51,576 nt of DNA from CAYXXZ01 sp964469165 (lineage in GTDB: Bacteria; Pseudomonadota; Gammaproteobacteria; Pseudomonadales; Porticoccaceae), in contig CAYXXZ010000011.1 of the NCBI GenBank assembly GCA_964469165.1, forward strand, positions 1 to 51,576, given 5' to 3'. A model generated the notes under the pieces. It did no database searches, had not been told where the DNA came from, and was given only the letters and a program-made list of their open reading frames with translations. The translations under genes and the position numbers were made by a program. Below, piece after piece: positions 7,452 through 15,164 of this stretch. Positions within the stretch are counted from its first letter, which is position 1; each line of letters begins with the position of its first letter.

Positions 7452-8477
7452 TTAATTGGCGCCTGGATCTATCGTTTTGAAGGCATCGATGTTGTGAAGC
7501 CCGTGGGGTTTGGCCATGGATTCGATCATATAGAAGTCCGGTTCGAACTCGATGTCCTTCCACATGTAGAAATCTGGCTTTTCGATCTCCTCGTACTCCA
7601 CTACCAGCATCGATCCACCACCTTCCTTGCCGCCGGCTGTGGTGTTCTCCTCGATGTGGTCGTGCACCATCCAGATGCCGGGGTTGTTCATCTCGACGAT
7701 AAGGTCGTAGCGCTCACCGGGCTGTACCGGCACCACGTCGGCCCAGTAGGGATTGGGCAGCGCGGTGCCGTCTTTGTGGGTAACCAGGACGTCGTGCCCA
7801 TGAAGGTGAAATGCGATAGGCGAGGTCGGTGCATACAGGCGCAGGCGCAGCACATCACCTTCCTTCACACGAATGGGCTGGTTGTGAGGGTGGGATTTGC
7901 CATTGATGGAGAAATAGTCCAGCACACGATGCGGAACACCGTTCTCACCATAGGTCTGTGATACCGATGAGTCCCAACTGGAGAAGAACAGAATCGCATC
8001 CTTTGTGACTCTTTTTTCCAGGTCGGTGGGCTCTTTCGGATCAACAATCATTGGACCCCACATACCGCGCAGGTCAATGTGCTCGGCGGTGTTGACGTGA
8101 CAGTGATACCAGAGGCTGCCGGTCTTGTCGGCAGTAAAGCGGTAGGTAAAGCTGTCGCCGGGTTCGATTCCCAACTGGTTGACGTCGGGTACGCCATCCA
8201 TTTGCCAGGTGCCGGTCTGGTAGGTGCCATGCCAGTGGATGGTATGGTTGAGGCTGGTGAGGTTGTGTAGCGTGACTTCAATCTCATCGCCCTCCTTGAC
8301 GTGGATCAGCGGTGCTGGTACCTGGCCGTTGTATGCCCACACCTTGGTGGTAAACCCGGGCGCTACTTCCAGGTCCATCTCTTCAAGGGTCATCTCGAAC
8401 TGGCGGAGTTCCGCCAGGGCGCTGCCGGACGCCACCAGGCAAGCCGCGAGTAGCAGGTTTTTTGAAAGTTTGAGCAT
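7452..8477 (-). CDS. two-domain multicopper oxidase (T1 copper in domain 1)
   Basis: A 341-residue precursor with signal peptide (cut near ALA-ELRQ, ~22) and two cupredoxin domains. Domain 1 carries HTIHWHG (H78, H81, H83) and WYHCHVNTAEHIDLRGM (H125, C126, H127, H133, M139). Domain 2 carries FHLHGHD (H224, H226) and VHDH (H272, H274) with no cysteine between. This gives one T1 copper in domain 1 and eight histidines for a trinuclear centre shared between subunits, the layout of small two-domain laccase-type oxidases. It would reduce O2 or oxidise a small donor in the periplasm. The gene closes the nirK operon, 5 bases after a cytochrome c gene, and recalls NcgA, the blue copper oxidase of the Nitrosomonas ncgABC-nirK cluster. 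The start is ATG 8477, preceded by GAGG. Confidence 0.85.
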   Translation of the reverse strand: MLKLSKNLLLAACLVASGSALAELRQFEMTLEEMDLEVAPGFTTKVWAYNGQVPAPLIHVKEGDEIEVTLHNLTSLNHTIHWHGTYQTGTWQMDGVPDVNQLGIEPGDSFTYRFTADKTGSLWYHCHVNTAEHIDLRGMWGPMIVDPKEPTDLEKRVTKDAILFFSSWDSSVSQTYGENGVPHRVLDYFSINGKSHPHNQPIRVKEGDVLRLRLYAPTSPIAFHLHGHDVLVTHKDGTALPNPYWADVVPVQPGERYDLIVEMNNPGIWMVHDHIEENTTAGGKEGGGSMLVVEYEEIEKPDFYMWKDIEFEPDFYMIESMAKPHGLHNIDAFKTIDPGAN

Positions 8478-8482
8478 GATGG

Positions 8483-8869
8483 TCAACCTCCGCTGTTGCA
8501 GCACAGTTCCCGCAGGTAGAGAACCAGTGCATTGATTTCGTCGTCGTTCAGGTTCTCGCCCCAGGCGGGCATCAGCACCGATTTGTTGATGCTCTTGCCG
8601 CCGTGCTTGACGGCTTTGAACAACTCTTCGTCGGTGCGCGCAGACATTTCGCTGCGGTCGTGGTGGTTGCGCGGCTGCACCGACATGGCGGGCACGTTGA
8701 CGCCGTTGCCGAACCCTTCCACGCCGTGGCACTGGGTGCAGTAGATCTTGTAGAGCGTCTCGCCATCCTCCGCCGCGGCGGGCAGTGCGGTGGCCAGAAA
8801 CAAGGGGGCACACAGCGCCGCCGCCATTTTCAGGGTTTTCAATGCGCTCATGGCTGTTGTCCGGCTCAT
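8483..8869 (-). CDS. monoheme periplasmic cytochrome c
   Basis: A 128-residue precursor with signal peptide (~1-33, ending ALPAAAE), one heme site (CTQCH) and a distal methionine candidate in VLMPAWGENL. The C-terminal YLRELCCNSGG carries an unusual double cysteine that could bind metal or form a disulfide. It is a class I cytochrome c of about 95 mature residues. Its ATG overlaps the stop of the diheme cytochrome gene (ATGA). By position it should pass electrons to NirK or to the multicopper oxidase encoded next. Confidence 0.88.
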   Translation of the reverse strand: MSRTTAMSALKTLKMAAALCAPLFLATALPAAAEDGETLYKIYCTQCHGVEGFGNGVNVPAMSVQPRNHHDRSEMSARTDEELFKAVKHGGKSINKSVLMPAWGENLNDDEINALVLYLRELCCNSGG

Positions 8870-9564
8870 GGCTGCTCCTCCCCGATGAGTTTCAGATAGT
8901 TGCTGAGCCTTTCCACCGCGCTTTCGTTGAGATTGGTTTTGGGCATCAGGGTATTGGGGTCCCAGGCCACCGGGTCGGCGATGAAGGAGGCAATGAATTT
9001 CGGCTGCAGACGCTGCCAGGCGGTGTACAGCTCCGGCCCCGAGAAGCCGCCGGTGGTGGCTGAATCCTGGTGGCAGCTGTCACAGCCGTTGAACTTGGAG
9101 AAGTTGAGCTGGCCCATGCGCGCGGCGATGGTGCCCGGCTCATAGGTACTGGCCGCGATCAGGTCGTCGAAGGCGTGTAGGCTCATCAGGTATTCCGTGG
9201 CCTGGCGCGCCTCGTCGGCACTGAGTGCGGGATGCTCCTCCAGCAGAGCCGGGTCTATCACATCACCGGCATCGCTGGGTTTCACCGCGGCGGGCGGAAA
9301 GACACCGGCGGGGCGGATGCGCTGCGGCTTCTGCAGCCAGCCTTCGAGCCACTCGGCCTGGAACTTGTTACCCGCAAAATACAACGGTGGACCCTTGCGG
9401 GTGATGCGCTCCGCGTGGCCCAGCGCCCCGTAATCGGGGCGCTCCAGGGCGTGGCAGGACGCGCAGTTGGTTTCCACCAACTGCTTGCCGTCGGCCAGGG
9501 CGCCGGCGGGGAGCTGTGCCAGCCCCCCCACCAACAGCGCCGCGGCCAGGGTTTTTACATTCAT
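8866..9564 (-). CDS. diheme periplasmic cytochrome c
   Basis: A 232-residue precursor with signal peptide (~1-24) and two heme sites, CASCH (~34-38) and CDSCH (~159-163), one in each of two class I cytochrome domains. Axial methionine candidates include the one in NTLMPKTNL near the C-terminus; the first domain has no equally clear MP motif. The gene starts 18 bases downstream of nirK with a good ribosome site (GGAGG) and overlaps the next cytochrome gene. The set of diheme cytochrome, monoheme cytochrome and copper oxidase beside nirK matches the content, though not the order, of ncgABC-nirK in Nitrosomonas. Confidence 0.87.
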   Translation of the reverse strand: MNVKTLAAALLVGGLAQLPAGALADGKQLVETNCASCHALERPDYGALGHAERITRKGPPLYFAGNKFQAEWLEGWLQKPQRIRPAGVFPPAAVKPSDAGDVIDPALLEEHPALSADEARQATEYLMSLHAFDDLIAASTYEPGTIAARMGQLNFSKFNGCDSCHQDSATTGGFSGPELYTAWQRLQPKFIASFIADPVAWDPNTLMPKTNLNESAVERLSNYLKLIGEEQP

Positions 9565-9581
9565 GGTGAATACCTCCTTTC

Positions 9582-10520
9582 TCAGCGCAGTATCAGCTGG
9601 TCGCCACGGCCTCTGTCGGGGTCGGCGTCGTCGTGTGCCATCAGCACGGAGATGGCCCCGTTCAGCGCATGCTTCATGCGGTGATCGACAATGGCGTTGT
9701 TGGTGGGGCGGTCGGCGGGCGGCACGATATCCATGGTCACGGCGTGGGCCGCCGGGACTCCGACGGTCTGCAGCCCATGGCTGAGATTTTTCGGGTTGCC
9801 GTTATCCCACACCCGATCCCAGATGCCGGCGATGGGGTGCATGGCTGCCGCTTCGTTGACCATGGCGTTGGCATAGAAGATGCGCACGCGCTCGCCGGGC
9901 TTGGCTTCCAATGCCAAGCTGGCATTGGGGTCGTGCACCGGGCTGTAGTGGAATATCTTGCCGTTGATCAGCGGGGCCTTCCAGCCATTGCCCATCTTCA
10001 TGTCCTCGGCCGAAGTGCCTTCTTCATACAGGTCGCTCTGGATCAGGACATACTCGCGATCCGGTTTCGGGTAGTTTTCGCTGTAGCCTTCCTTGGGGTC
10101 GACGATGATCGCGCCGTACATGCCGCGACCGATGTGCTCGGCCATGGAGTCGGCGCCGCAGTGGTAGACGAAGATGCCGGGGTAATTGGCCTTGAAGGTG
10201 AACGTTTTGGTATCGCCAGGTTTCACCTCGTCGAACTCATCCAGCACATCCACGACTGCAGCGTGCAGGTCGATGGAGTGGCTGTTGCCGTTGTCGGGGT
10301 GGTTGTGCAGGGTGATTTCCACCGTATCGCCTTCCTTGACCCGCAACAGTGGGCCGGGGAGAAGACCTTCGTACGTCCACATATGCTGTGTGGTGCCGGC
10401 GTTGTCGATGGGAACATCGACCTCCTTGGCGGTGAGCTCGATCTTGACGGTGTCCGCCATCGCAAAGGGAGCGGCAGCCACGGCAGCGGCAAGGGCAAGG
10501 GGCTTGAGCAGGTTTTTCAT
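9582..10520 (-). CDS. nirK: copper-containing nitrite reductase
   Basis: A 312-residue precursor with signal peptide (cut near AMA-DTVK, ~22) and two cupredoxin domains. T1 copper ligands are H81, C121, H129 and M134 (SHSIDLHAA; VYHCGADSMAEHIGRGM). T2 ligands are H86 and H120 with H280 (IVDHRMKHAL) from the neighbouring subunit. D84 and H228 match the catalytic Asp and His. The enzyme reduces nitrite to NO in the periplasm and in ammonia oxidisers may also act on NO. It heads an operon with two cytochromes c and a copper oxidase. A sigma-54 promoter lies 52 bases before the ATG, and NorR sites lie further upstream. The ribosome site is GGAG. Confidence 0.88.
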   Translation of the reverse strand: MKNLLKPLALAAAVAAAPFAMADTVKIELTAKEVDVPIDNAGTTQHMWTYEGLLPGPLLRVKEGDTVEITLHNHPDNGNSHSIDLHAAVVDVLDEFDEVKPGDTKTFTFKANYPGIFVYHCGADSMAEHIGRGMYGAIIVDPKEGYSENYPKPDREYVLIQSDLYEEGTSAEDMKMGNGWKAPLINGKIFHYSPVHDPNASLALEAKPGERVRIFYANAMVNEAAAMHPIAGIWDRVWDNGNPKNLSHGLQTVGVPAAHAVTMDIVPPADRPTNNAIVDHRMKHALNGAISVLMAHDDADPDRGRGDQLILR

Positions 10521-10571
10521 CGTGTTCTCCGTGTGTTTAGTTTTGTCTTGGTGTTGCTCACTACAGAAGCT

Positions 10572-10586
10572 GCGAAAATCGTGCCA
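10572..10586 (-). promoter_or_regulatory. sigma-54 (-24/-12) promoter of the nirK operon
   Basis: On the minus strand the sequence is TGGCACGATTTTCGC. It matches the consensus TGGCAC-N5-TTGC except for one base and has exact GG-to-GC spacing. It lies 52 bases upstream of nirK, so transcription should start near 10560. NorR is a sigma-54 activator encoded divergently next door. Confidence 0.85.
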
Positions 10587-10627
10587 TAAACGGATTCGTT
10601 GAATTACATGGCTTTATCAGCGGGCCG

Positions 10628-10685
10628 TGTCTAAAATACAAGCCATGTTTATGTGTGCAAAAGACAACATGGTGTGTTTATGACA
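10628..10685. promoter_or_regulatory. three NorR-type enhancer sites (TGT-N7-ACA)
   Basis: Three sites of identical form lie in 58 bases: TGTCTAAAATACA (10628-10640), TGTGCAAAAGACA (10654-10666) and TGTGTTTATGACA (10673-10685). NorR of E. coli uses three GT-N7-AC sites upstream of norV. They are 40-100 bases upstream of the sigma-54 element. The third overlaps the norR start codon and may repress norR. A separate 8-bp inverted repeat (CATGGCTT/AAGCCATG) spans 10608-10647. Confidence 0.78.
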
Positions 10686-12227
10686 ACAGCTCGGGCTTTT
10701 GCGGATCTCGCGGGTCTGGTGGCGGACCTCTCCCGCACCCTGCCGCGTACGCAACGTTTCGAGCGCCTGCTCGACGTGTTCAGGCGCAATTTCCCCTGCG
10801 ACGCCATCGCCCTGCTGCAGCGGGAGGGCGGGCAGCTGATCCCGCGCGCGGTACAGGGGTTGTCGCCCGACACCCTGGGGCGGCGCTTCGTGATCCGCGA
10901 GCACCCGCGCCTGGCCCAGGTGCTGGACAGCCGTACCCCGGTACGCTTCGCCGCCGATTCGGCCATGCCGGACCCTTACGATGGCCTCGTCGAAAATGCC
11001 GACGACCACCTCTATGTTCACGACTGCATGGGCGCACCTCTGTACGTGGGTGGGCAACCCTGGGGGCTGATCACCCTGGATGCCCTCCACGCCGGATCTT
11101 TCGACAGCTTCGATACGGACAGCTTCGAGGCCTTCGTGGCGGTCGCCGCCGCCACGGTGCACGCCGCGGACTGGATTCACCACCTGGAAGAACAGCTGGA
11201 AAGGCGCCAGAAGATCGAGCTCAGCCAACAGTCACACGGCTTGTCGGAAGAGCTGATCGGCAACAGTGAGCCGATGAGGCAGTTGAAGCGCGAGGCCGGT
11301 ACCGTGGCGGCGTCGGATCTCACGGTATTGATTCTGGGGGAAACGGGGGTGGGCAAGGAACTGGTTGCGCGCTACATCCACCGCCACTCGGGGCGCGCCG
11401 GTGAGCCCATGGTGTACGTCAACTGCGCCGCGCTGCCCGAAGCAATCGCCGAAAGCGAATTGTTCGGGCACGTGAAAGGCGCGTTCTCGGGCGCCAGTGA
11501 AAACCGCGCCGGCAAATTCGAGCTGGCCCACGAAGGCACGCTGTTCCTCGACGAGGTGGGTGAGCTGCCATTGGCCATTCAGGCCAAGCTCCTGCGTGCG
11601 CTGCAGGATGGCGAGATTCAGCGCGTCGGCAGCGACAGCCATCACCGCGCCGACGTGCGCCTCATCGCGGCCACCAACCGCGACCTGAAAACCGAAGTCG
11701 CGGAGGGCCGTTTCCGCCCCGACCTCTACCACCGCCTGAGTGTCTATCCGCTGGTGGTGCCACCGCTGCGCGAGCGCGGCGAGGACATCAGCCTGCTGGC
11801 GGGCTATTTTCTCGAGCGCGACCAGCGCCGCCTGGGGTTGCGCGGTGTGCGCCTGAGCCGCCGTGCCCGCACCTGGCTGGCGGCGTTCCCCTGGCCGGGA
11901 AACGTGCGGGAACTGGAACACGCGCTGTCGCGTGGCATCATCCGTGCCCTCAGCGAAGGGCAGGACAAAACGCGGGTGATCGAACTGGACACCAGGCACC
12001 TGGGCAACGACATGCTGCCCGCCGAGAACAAGGCATCACTCGCCATGGCCGCCGCCGCGACACGGGGCGCCGACGTGCCCCTGCGCGAGGCAGTGGACGA
12101 CTTTCAGCGCGCGCTGGTGGATCAGCGCCTGCGTGAATGCGGCGGCAACAAAGCCGCCGCTGCGCAATCGCTGGGCATCGACCGCGGCAACCTGTCGCGG
12201 CTCCTCAAGCGCCTGGGGGTGGAGTAG
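10680..12227 (+). CDS. norR: NorR, nitric oxide-responsive sigma-54 activator
   Basis: A 515-residue protein with GAF, AAA+ and Fis-type HTH domains. Residues that hold the NO-sensing iron in E. coli NorR are all kept: R69 (or R68), D98, D101 (PDPYDGL), H114, C116 (VHDC) and D134. Walker A is GETGVGKE. The sigma-54 contact loop is GAFSGA rather than the usual GAFTGA, a conservative change. The C-terminal helix-turn-helix is NKAAAAQSLGIDRGNLSRLLK. ATG 10680 is preferred over an upstream GTG (10653), because homology begins near residue 8. It is divergent from nirK, which is the likely target. NorR usually controls NO-removing enzymes, so its pairing with a nitrite reductase is notable. Confidence 0.93.
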   Translation: MTTARAFADLAGLVADLSRTLPRTQRFERLLDVFRRNFPCDAIALLQREGGQLIPRAVQGLSPDTLGRRFVIREHPRLAQVLDSRTPVRFAADSAMPDPYDGLVENADDHLYVHDCMGAPLYVGGQPWGLITLDALHAGSFDSFDTDSFEAFVAVAAATVHAADWIHHLEEQLERRQKIELSQQSHGLSEELIGNSEPMRQLKREAGTVAASDLTVLILGETGVGKELVARYIHRHSGRAGEPMVYVNCAALPEAIAESELFGHVKGAFSGASENRAGKFELAHEGTLFLDEVGELPLAIQAKLLRALQDGEIQRVGSDSHHRADVRLIAATNRDLKTEVAEGRFRPDLYHRLSVYPLVVPPLRERGEDISLLAGYFLERDQRRLGLRGVRLSRRARTWLAAFPWPGNVRELEHALSRGIIRALSEGQDKTRVIELDTRHLGNDMLPAENKASLAMAAAATRGADVPLREAVDDFQRALVDQRLRECGGNKAAAAQSLGIDRGNLSRLLKRLGVE

Positions 12228-12304
12228 GAGCGGCCTTGGCGGGAAGGTATGGGGCGGTGTGCTGGCCGCGGGATGTCATTTTTTGCCGCCCGTGGTCATT
12301 TCCC

Positions 12305-12388
12305 TTGTAGGAGCTTGCCTGCAAGCGACCCCTGTAGACGGGCCTGTCTGCCCCTCAATAACGGTCGCTTGCAGGCAAGCTCCTACAA
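12305..12388. repeat. 26-bp perfect inverted repeat between norR and fbpC
   Basis: Arms of 26 bases (12305-12330 and 12363-12388) contain the core TAGGAGCTTGCCTGCAAGCG, itself partly palindromic. Similar elements are common between genes in pseudomonads and relatives. The right arm begins two bases after the fbpC stop and the left arm is 78 bases after the norR stop, so the hairpin probably ends or protects both converging transcripts. Confidence 0.85.
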
Positions 12389-12389
12389 T

Positions 12390-13427
12390 TCATGCGGATG
12401 CGGGGAACGCCACCACATGTTGGGTATCCAGACGCACGCCGATGGCTTCGCCGATGGCGTGGTTGTGGTGCGACGGGACCAGCGCCAGCAGGCGCGTGCC
12501 GCAGGGCAGTTCCAGGGAGTAGAGAATGCTGGCGCCGCGGAAGGCCTTGGCGGTGATCGTTGCCTTGAGCGGGCTGGTGTCGTCGTGGATGATGTCGTCG
12601 GGGCGCAGCAGCACGTCCACTGCCGTGCCCGCCGTCAGCGCCATCGGTGCGGGCAGCTCGCCCATGGGCACGCGGATGCGACCGTTCTCCAGCACCTCGC
12701 CAGGCACCAGCACACCCTGGCCGATGAAGCGCGCCACGGTGCGACTCCGCGGGTGGTGGTAGAGGTTGTAGGGGGTGTCCCATTGCTCGATGCGGCCGTC
12801 GCTCATGAGGCCGACGCGGTCGGCGATGGCGAAGGCTTCGTGCTGGTCGTGGGTGACGAGCAGGGCGGTGGTGCCCGCCGCCTTGAGGATCGCGCGCACT
12901 TCCACCGACAGTCGTTCGCGCAATTCCACGTCGAGATTGGAAAAGGGCTCATCCATCAATAGCAGCGCCGGGTCGGGCGCCAGGGCCCTGGCCACCGCCA
13001 CCCGCTGCTGCTGGCCGCCGGACAACTGGTGGGGATAGTGGTGCGCGACAGCGGCGAGACCCACCAGGTCGAGCATCTCGGCAACGCGCCTGCGTTTGTC
13101 GTCGCGGCTCAGGTGGCGCAGACCGAAGGCGATGTTTTGCGCCGCGCTCAAGTGGGGAAACAGGGCGTAGTCCTGAAACACCATGCCGACGCGGCGCCGC
13201 TGCGGCGCAAGGGTCCAGCCCGGGCGGCTGATTTCCTGGCCGCCGATCAGAATGCGTCCCTGCGTCACCGCCTCGAAACCGGCGATGGCGCGCAGCGCGG
13301 TGGTCTTGCCGCAGCCGGATGCGCCCAGCAGGCAGCCGATCTCTCCCGTCTCCAGCGCCAGGCTGAGATGGTCGAGAATGGTGTTGCCGCCGAAGGCGAC
13401 CTGGATGTCACTCACTTCAAGTTGCAT
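12390..13427 (-). CDS. fbpC: ferric iron ABC transporter ATPase
   Basis: A 345-residue ABC ATPase. Walker A GASGCGKTT (~34-42), signature LSGGQQQRVA, Walker B LLLMDEPFSNLD and the switch histidine in LLVTHDQHEA are all seen. A C-terminal regulatory OB-fold region (VDVLLRPDDI) follows, as in FbpC/PotA-type importers. It powers Fe3+ import with FbpB and FbpA. The start lies 11 bases inside the end of fbpB, so the genes are coupled. Assignment to iron rather than thiamine or polyamines rests on the FbpA and FbpB neighbours and a Fur-like box upstream. Confidence 0.9.
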   Translation of the reverse strand: MQLEVSDIQVAFGGNTILDHLSLALETGEIGCLLGASGCGKTTALRAIAGFEAVTQGRILIGGQEISRPGWTLAPQRRRVGMVFQDYALFPHLSAAQNIAFGLRHLSRDDKRRRVAEMLDLVGLAAVAHHYPHQLSGGQQQRVAVARALAPDPALLLMDEPFSNLDVELRERLSVEVRAILKAAGTTALLVTHDQHEAFAIADRVGLMSDGRIEQWDTPYNLYHHPRSRTVARFIGQGVLVPGEVLENGRIRVPMGELPAPMALTAGTAVDVLLRPDDIIHDDTSPLKATITAKAFRGASILYSLELPCGTRLLALVPSHHNHAIGEAIGVRLDTQHVVAFPASA

Positions 13428-15030
13428 TGCGGGTACTCGTTTCTTCGGTGGTGCGCATCAGCAGGAGTACGGGGATCAGCCCGGCCACCACCAGGGTCAC
13501 GGCGGGCAGCGCGGCCCGCTGCCACTCGCCCTCCGACGTCATTTCGAAAATGCGCACCGCCAGGGTGTCCCAGCCGAACGGGCGGGTCATCAGGGTGATC
13601 GGCATTTCCTTCATGATATCCACGAACACCAGCACCGCGGCAGTGGCGATGCCGCCGCGCAGCAGCGGCAGATGAACGCGGGTGAGAGTGTCGCGGGAAC
13701 TGCTGCCGAGGCTTTTCGCCGCTTCATCCATGTTGGCCGTGATGCGGTGCAGCGCCGCTTCCACTGGATGGTAGCCGACGGCGAGAAAGCGCACCGCGTA
13801 GGCCAGCAGCATGGCGGTGATGGTGCCGCCGAGCAGGGGTTGCCAGCGCTGCTCGAAATATCTGCCGAGATCCATCCACAGCCCATCGAGCCAGGTCACG
13901 GGCAGGTAGAAGCCCACCGCCAGCACCGTGCCGGGAATGGCGTAGCCGAGAATCACAAAGCGCCCTGCGGCGTTGATCAGGCGCCCCGGACTGCGGCGCA
14001 GGGCGTAGTTGAGGGTGAGGCCGAGTACCACCACGACCAGGGCACCGCTGAGGGACAGGATCAGGGAGTGATAGAGAAATCCCAGGTAGCGCGTGTCCAT
14101 GTCGGCGCGGCTCTGCCAGGCCCAGATCAGCAGTTGCCCGAGGGGCACGGCGATGGCGGCGCAGAACACCAGCACGCACCAGGCAAAGGCCAGCCAGCGC
14201 GCTACCGGACCGAGGTTGATGCGCTCGCTGCGGTCGCCGCGGCTGCCGCCGGAAAAGCGCTGGCCGCGGCGCGAGCGCTGTTCGAGAAGCAGGGCGAGAA
14301 AGACCAGTATCACCAGCAAGGAGGCCAGCTGCGAGGCGGCCTCGAGGTTGAACATGCCGAACCAGGCGCGGTAGATGGCGGTGGTGAACGTGTCGTAGTT
14401 GAACACCACCACGGTGCCGAAATCCGCCAGGGTTTCCATCAATACCAGGGCGAGGCCACCGGCGATCCAGGGCCTGGCCATGGGCAGGGCGACGCGGAAA
14501 AAGCCTTGCCAGCGGCTGAGGCCGAGAGTCTGGGCCGCTTCCAGGGCACGCTTGCCCTGGGTCAGGAAGGCGTTGCGGCTCACCAGATAGACGTAGGGGT
14601 AGAGCGTCAGCGCCATCACCAGAATCACGCCGCCACGCGAGCGGATGGGTATCTGCGGCGCGCTGCCGAAGGTGTCGCGCATCAGGGTCTGCAGCGGGCC
14701 GGTGTAATCCAGAAGACCGATCATCACGAAACCGAGCACGTAGCCCGGCACGGCGAGGGGCAGCAGCAGTGCCCAGGTCAGCCAGCGGCGCCCCGGAAAT
14801 TCACAGGCGGCGGTGAGCCAGGCGAGCGAGATACCGAGCAGGGCGGTGCCGATGCCGACGCCGAGCAGCAGCCACAGGGTGTTGAGCATCAGGCGCGGCA
14901 ACACGAACTCGCCGAAGTGAGCCCAGATGTCGCCCTGCGGGCTGGCGAAGGACGAAAAGATGACCGCCAGCGGCAGCAGGGTGAGCGCCGCGAGAGCGAA
15001 GATGATCAGGGTTTGCTGGCGTTTGCTCAC
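13417..15030 (-). CDS. fbpB: ferric iron ABC transporter permease (fused halves)
   Basis: A 537-residue inner-membrane protein with about twelve hydrophobic segments in two similar halves. Each half carries an EAA loop that docks the ATPase: EAAQTLGLSRWQGFFRVALP (~190-210) and EAAKSLGSSSRDTLTRVHLP (~455-475). This duplicated form is typical of FbpB/SfuB Fe3+ permeases. It lies between fbpA (134-base gap) and fbpC (11-base overlap). No defect is visible. Confidence 0.92.
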   Translation of the reverse strand: MSKRQQTLIIFALAALTLLPLAVIFSSFASPQGDIWAHFGEFVLPRLMLNTLWLLLGVGIGTALLGISLAWLTAACEFPGRRWLTWALLLPLAVPGYVLGFVMIGLLDYTGPLQTLMRDTFGSAPQIPIRSRGGVILVMALTLYPYVYLVSRNAFLTQGKRALEAAQTLGLSRWQGFFRVALPMARPWIAGGLALVLMETLADFGTVVVFNYDTFTTAIYRAWFGMFNLEAASQLASLLVILVFLALLLEQRSRRGQRFSGGSRGDRSERINLGPVARWLAFAWCVLVFCAAIAVPLGQLLIWAWQSRADMDTRYLGFLYHSLILSLSGALVVVVLGLTLNYALRRSPGRLINAAGRFVILGYAIPGTVLAVGFYLPVTWLDGLWMDLGRYFEQRWQPLLGGTITAMLLAYAVRFLAVGYHPVEAALHRITANMDEAAKSLGSSSRDTLTRVHLPLLRGGIATAAVLVFVDIMKEMPITLMTRPFGWDTLAVRIFEMTSEGEWQRAALPAVTLVVAGLIPVLLLMRTTEETSTRNAT

Positions 15031-15164
15031 GGTTGGGCAATGCGTGTGGAATGAGCGCCCTGGCGCGACGGGATGTGCGTGCCGGCATCAGTACAGGGCG
15101 ACGGGGACCCTGAAGGCCCCCGTCGTTGGCACCGCGCAATGGCGGAGAAGCGGGATGCGGGCAC

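Noticed and set aside
10608..10647. CATGGCTT/AAGCCATG inverted repeat as the main NorR site
   Set aside because: The arms are 24 bases apart and do not match the NorR pattern, whereas three compact TGT-N7-ACA sites lie in the same stretch.
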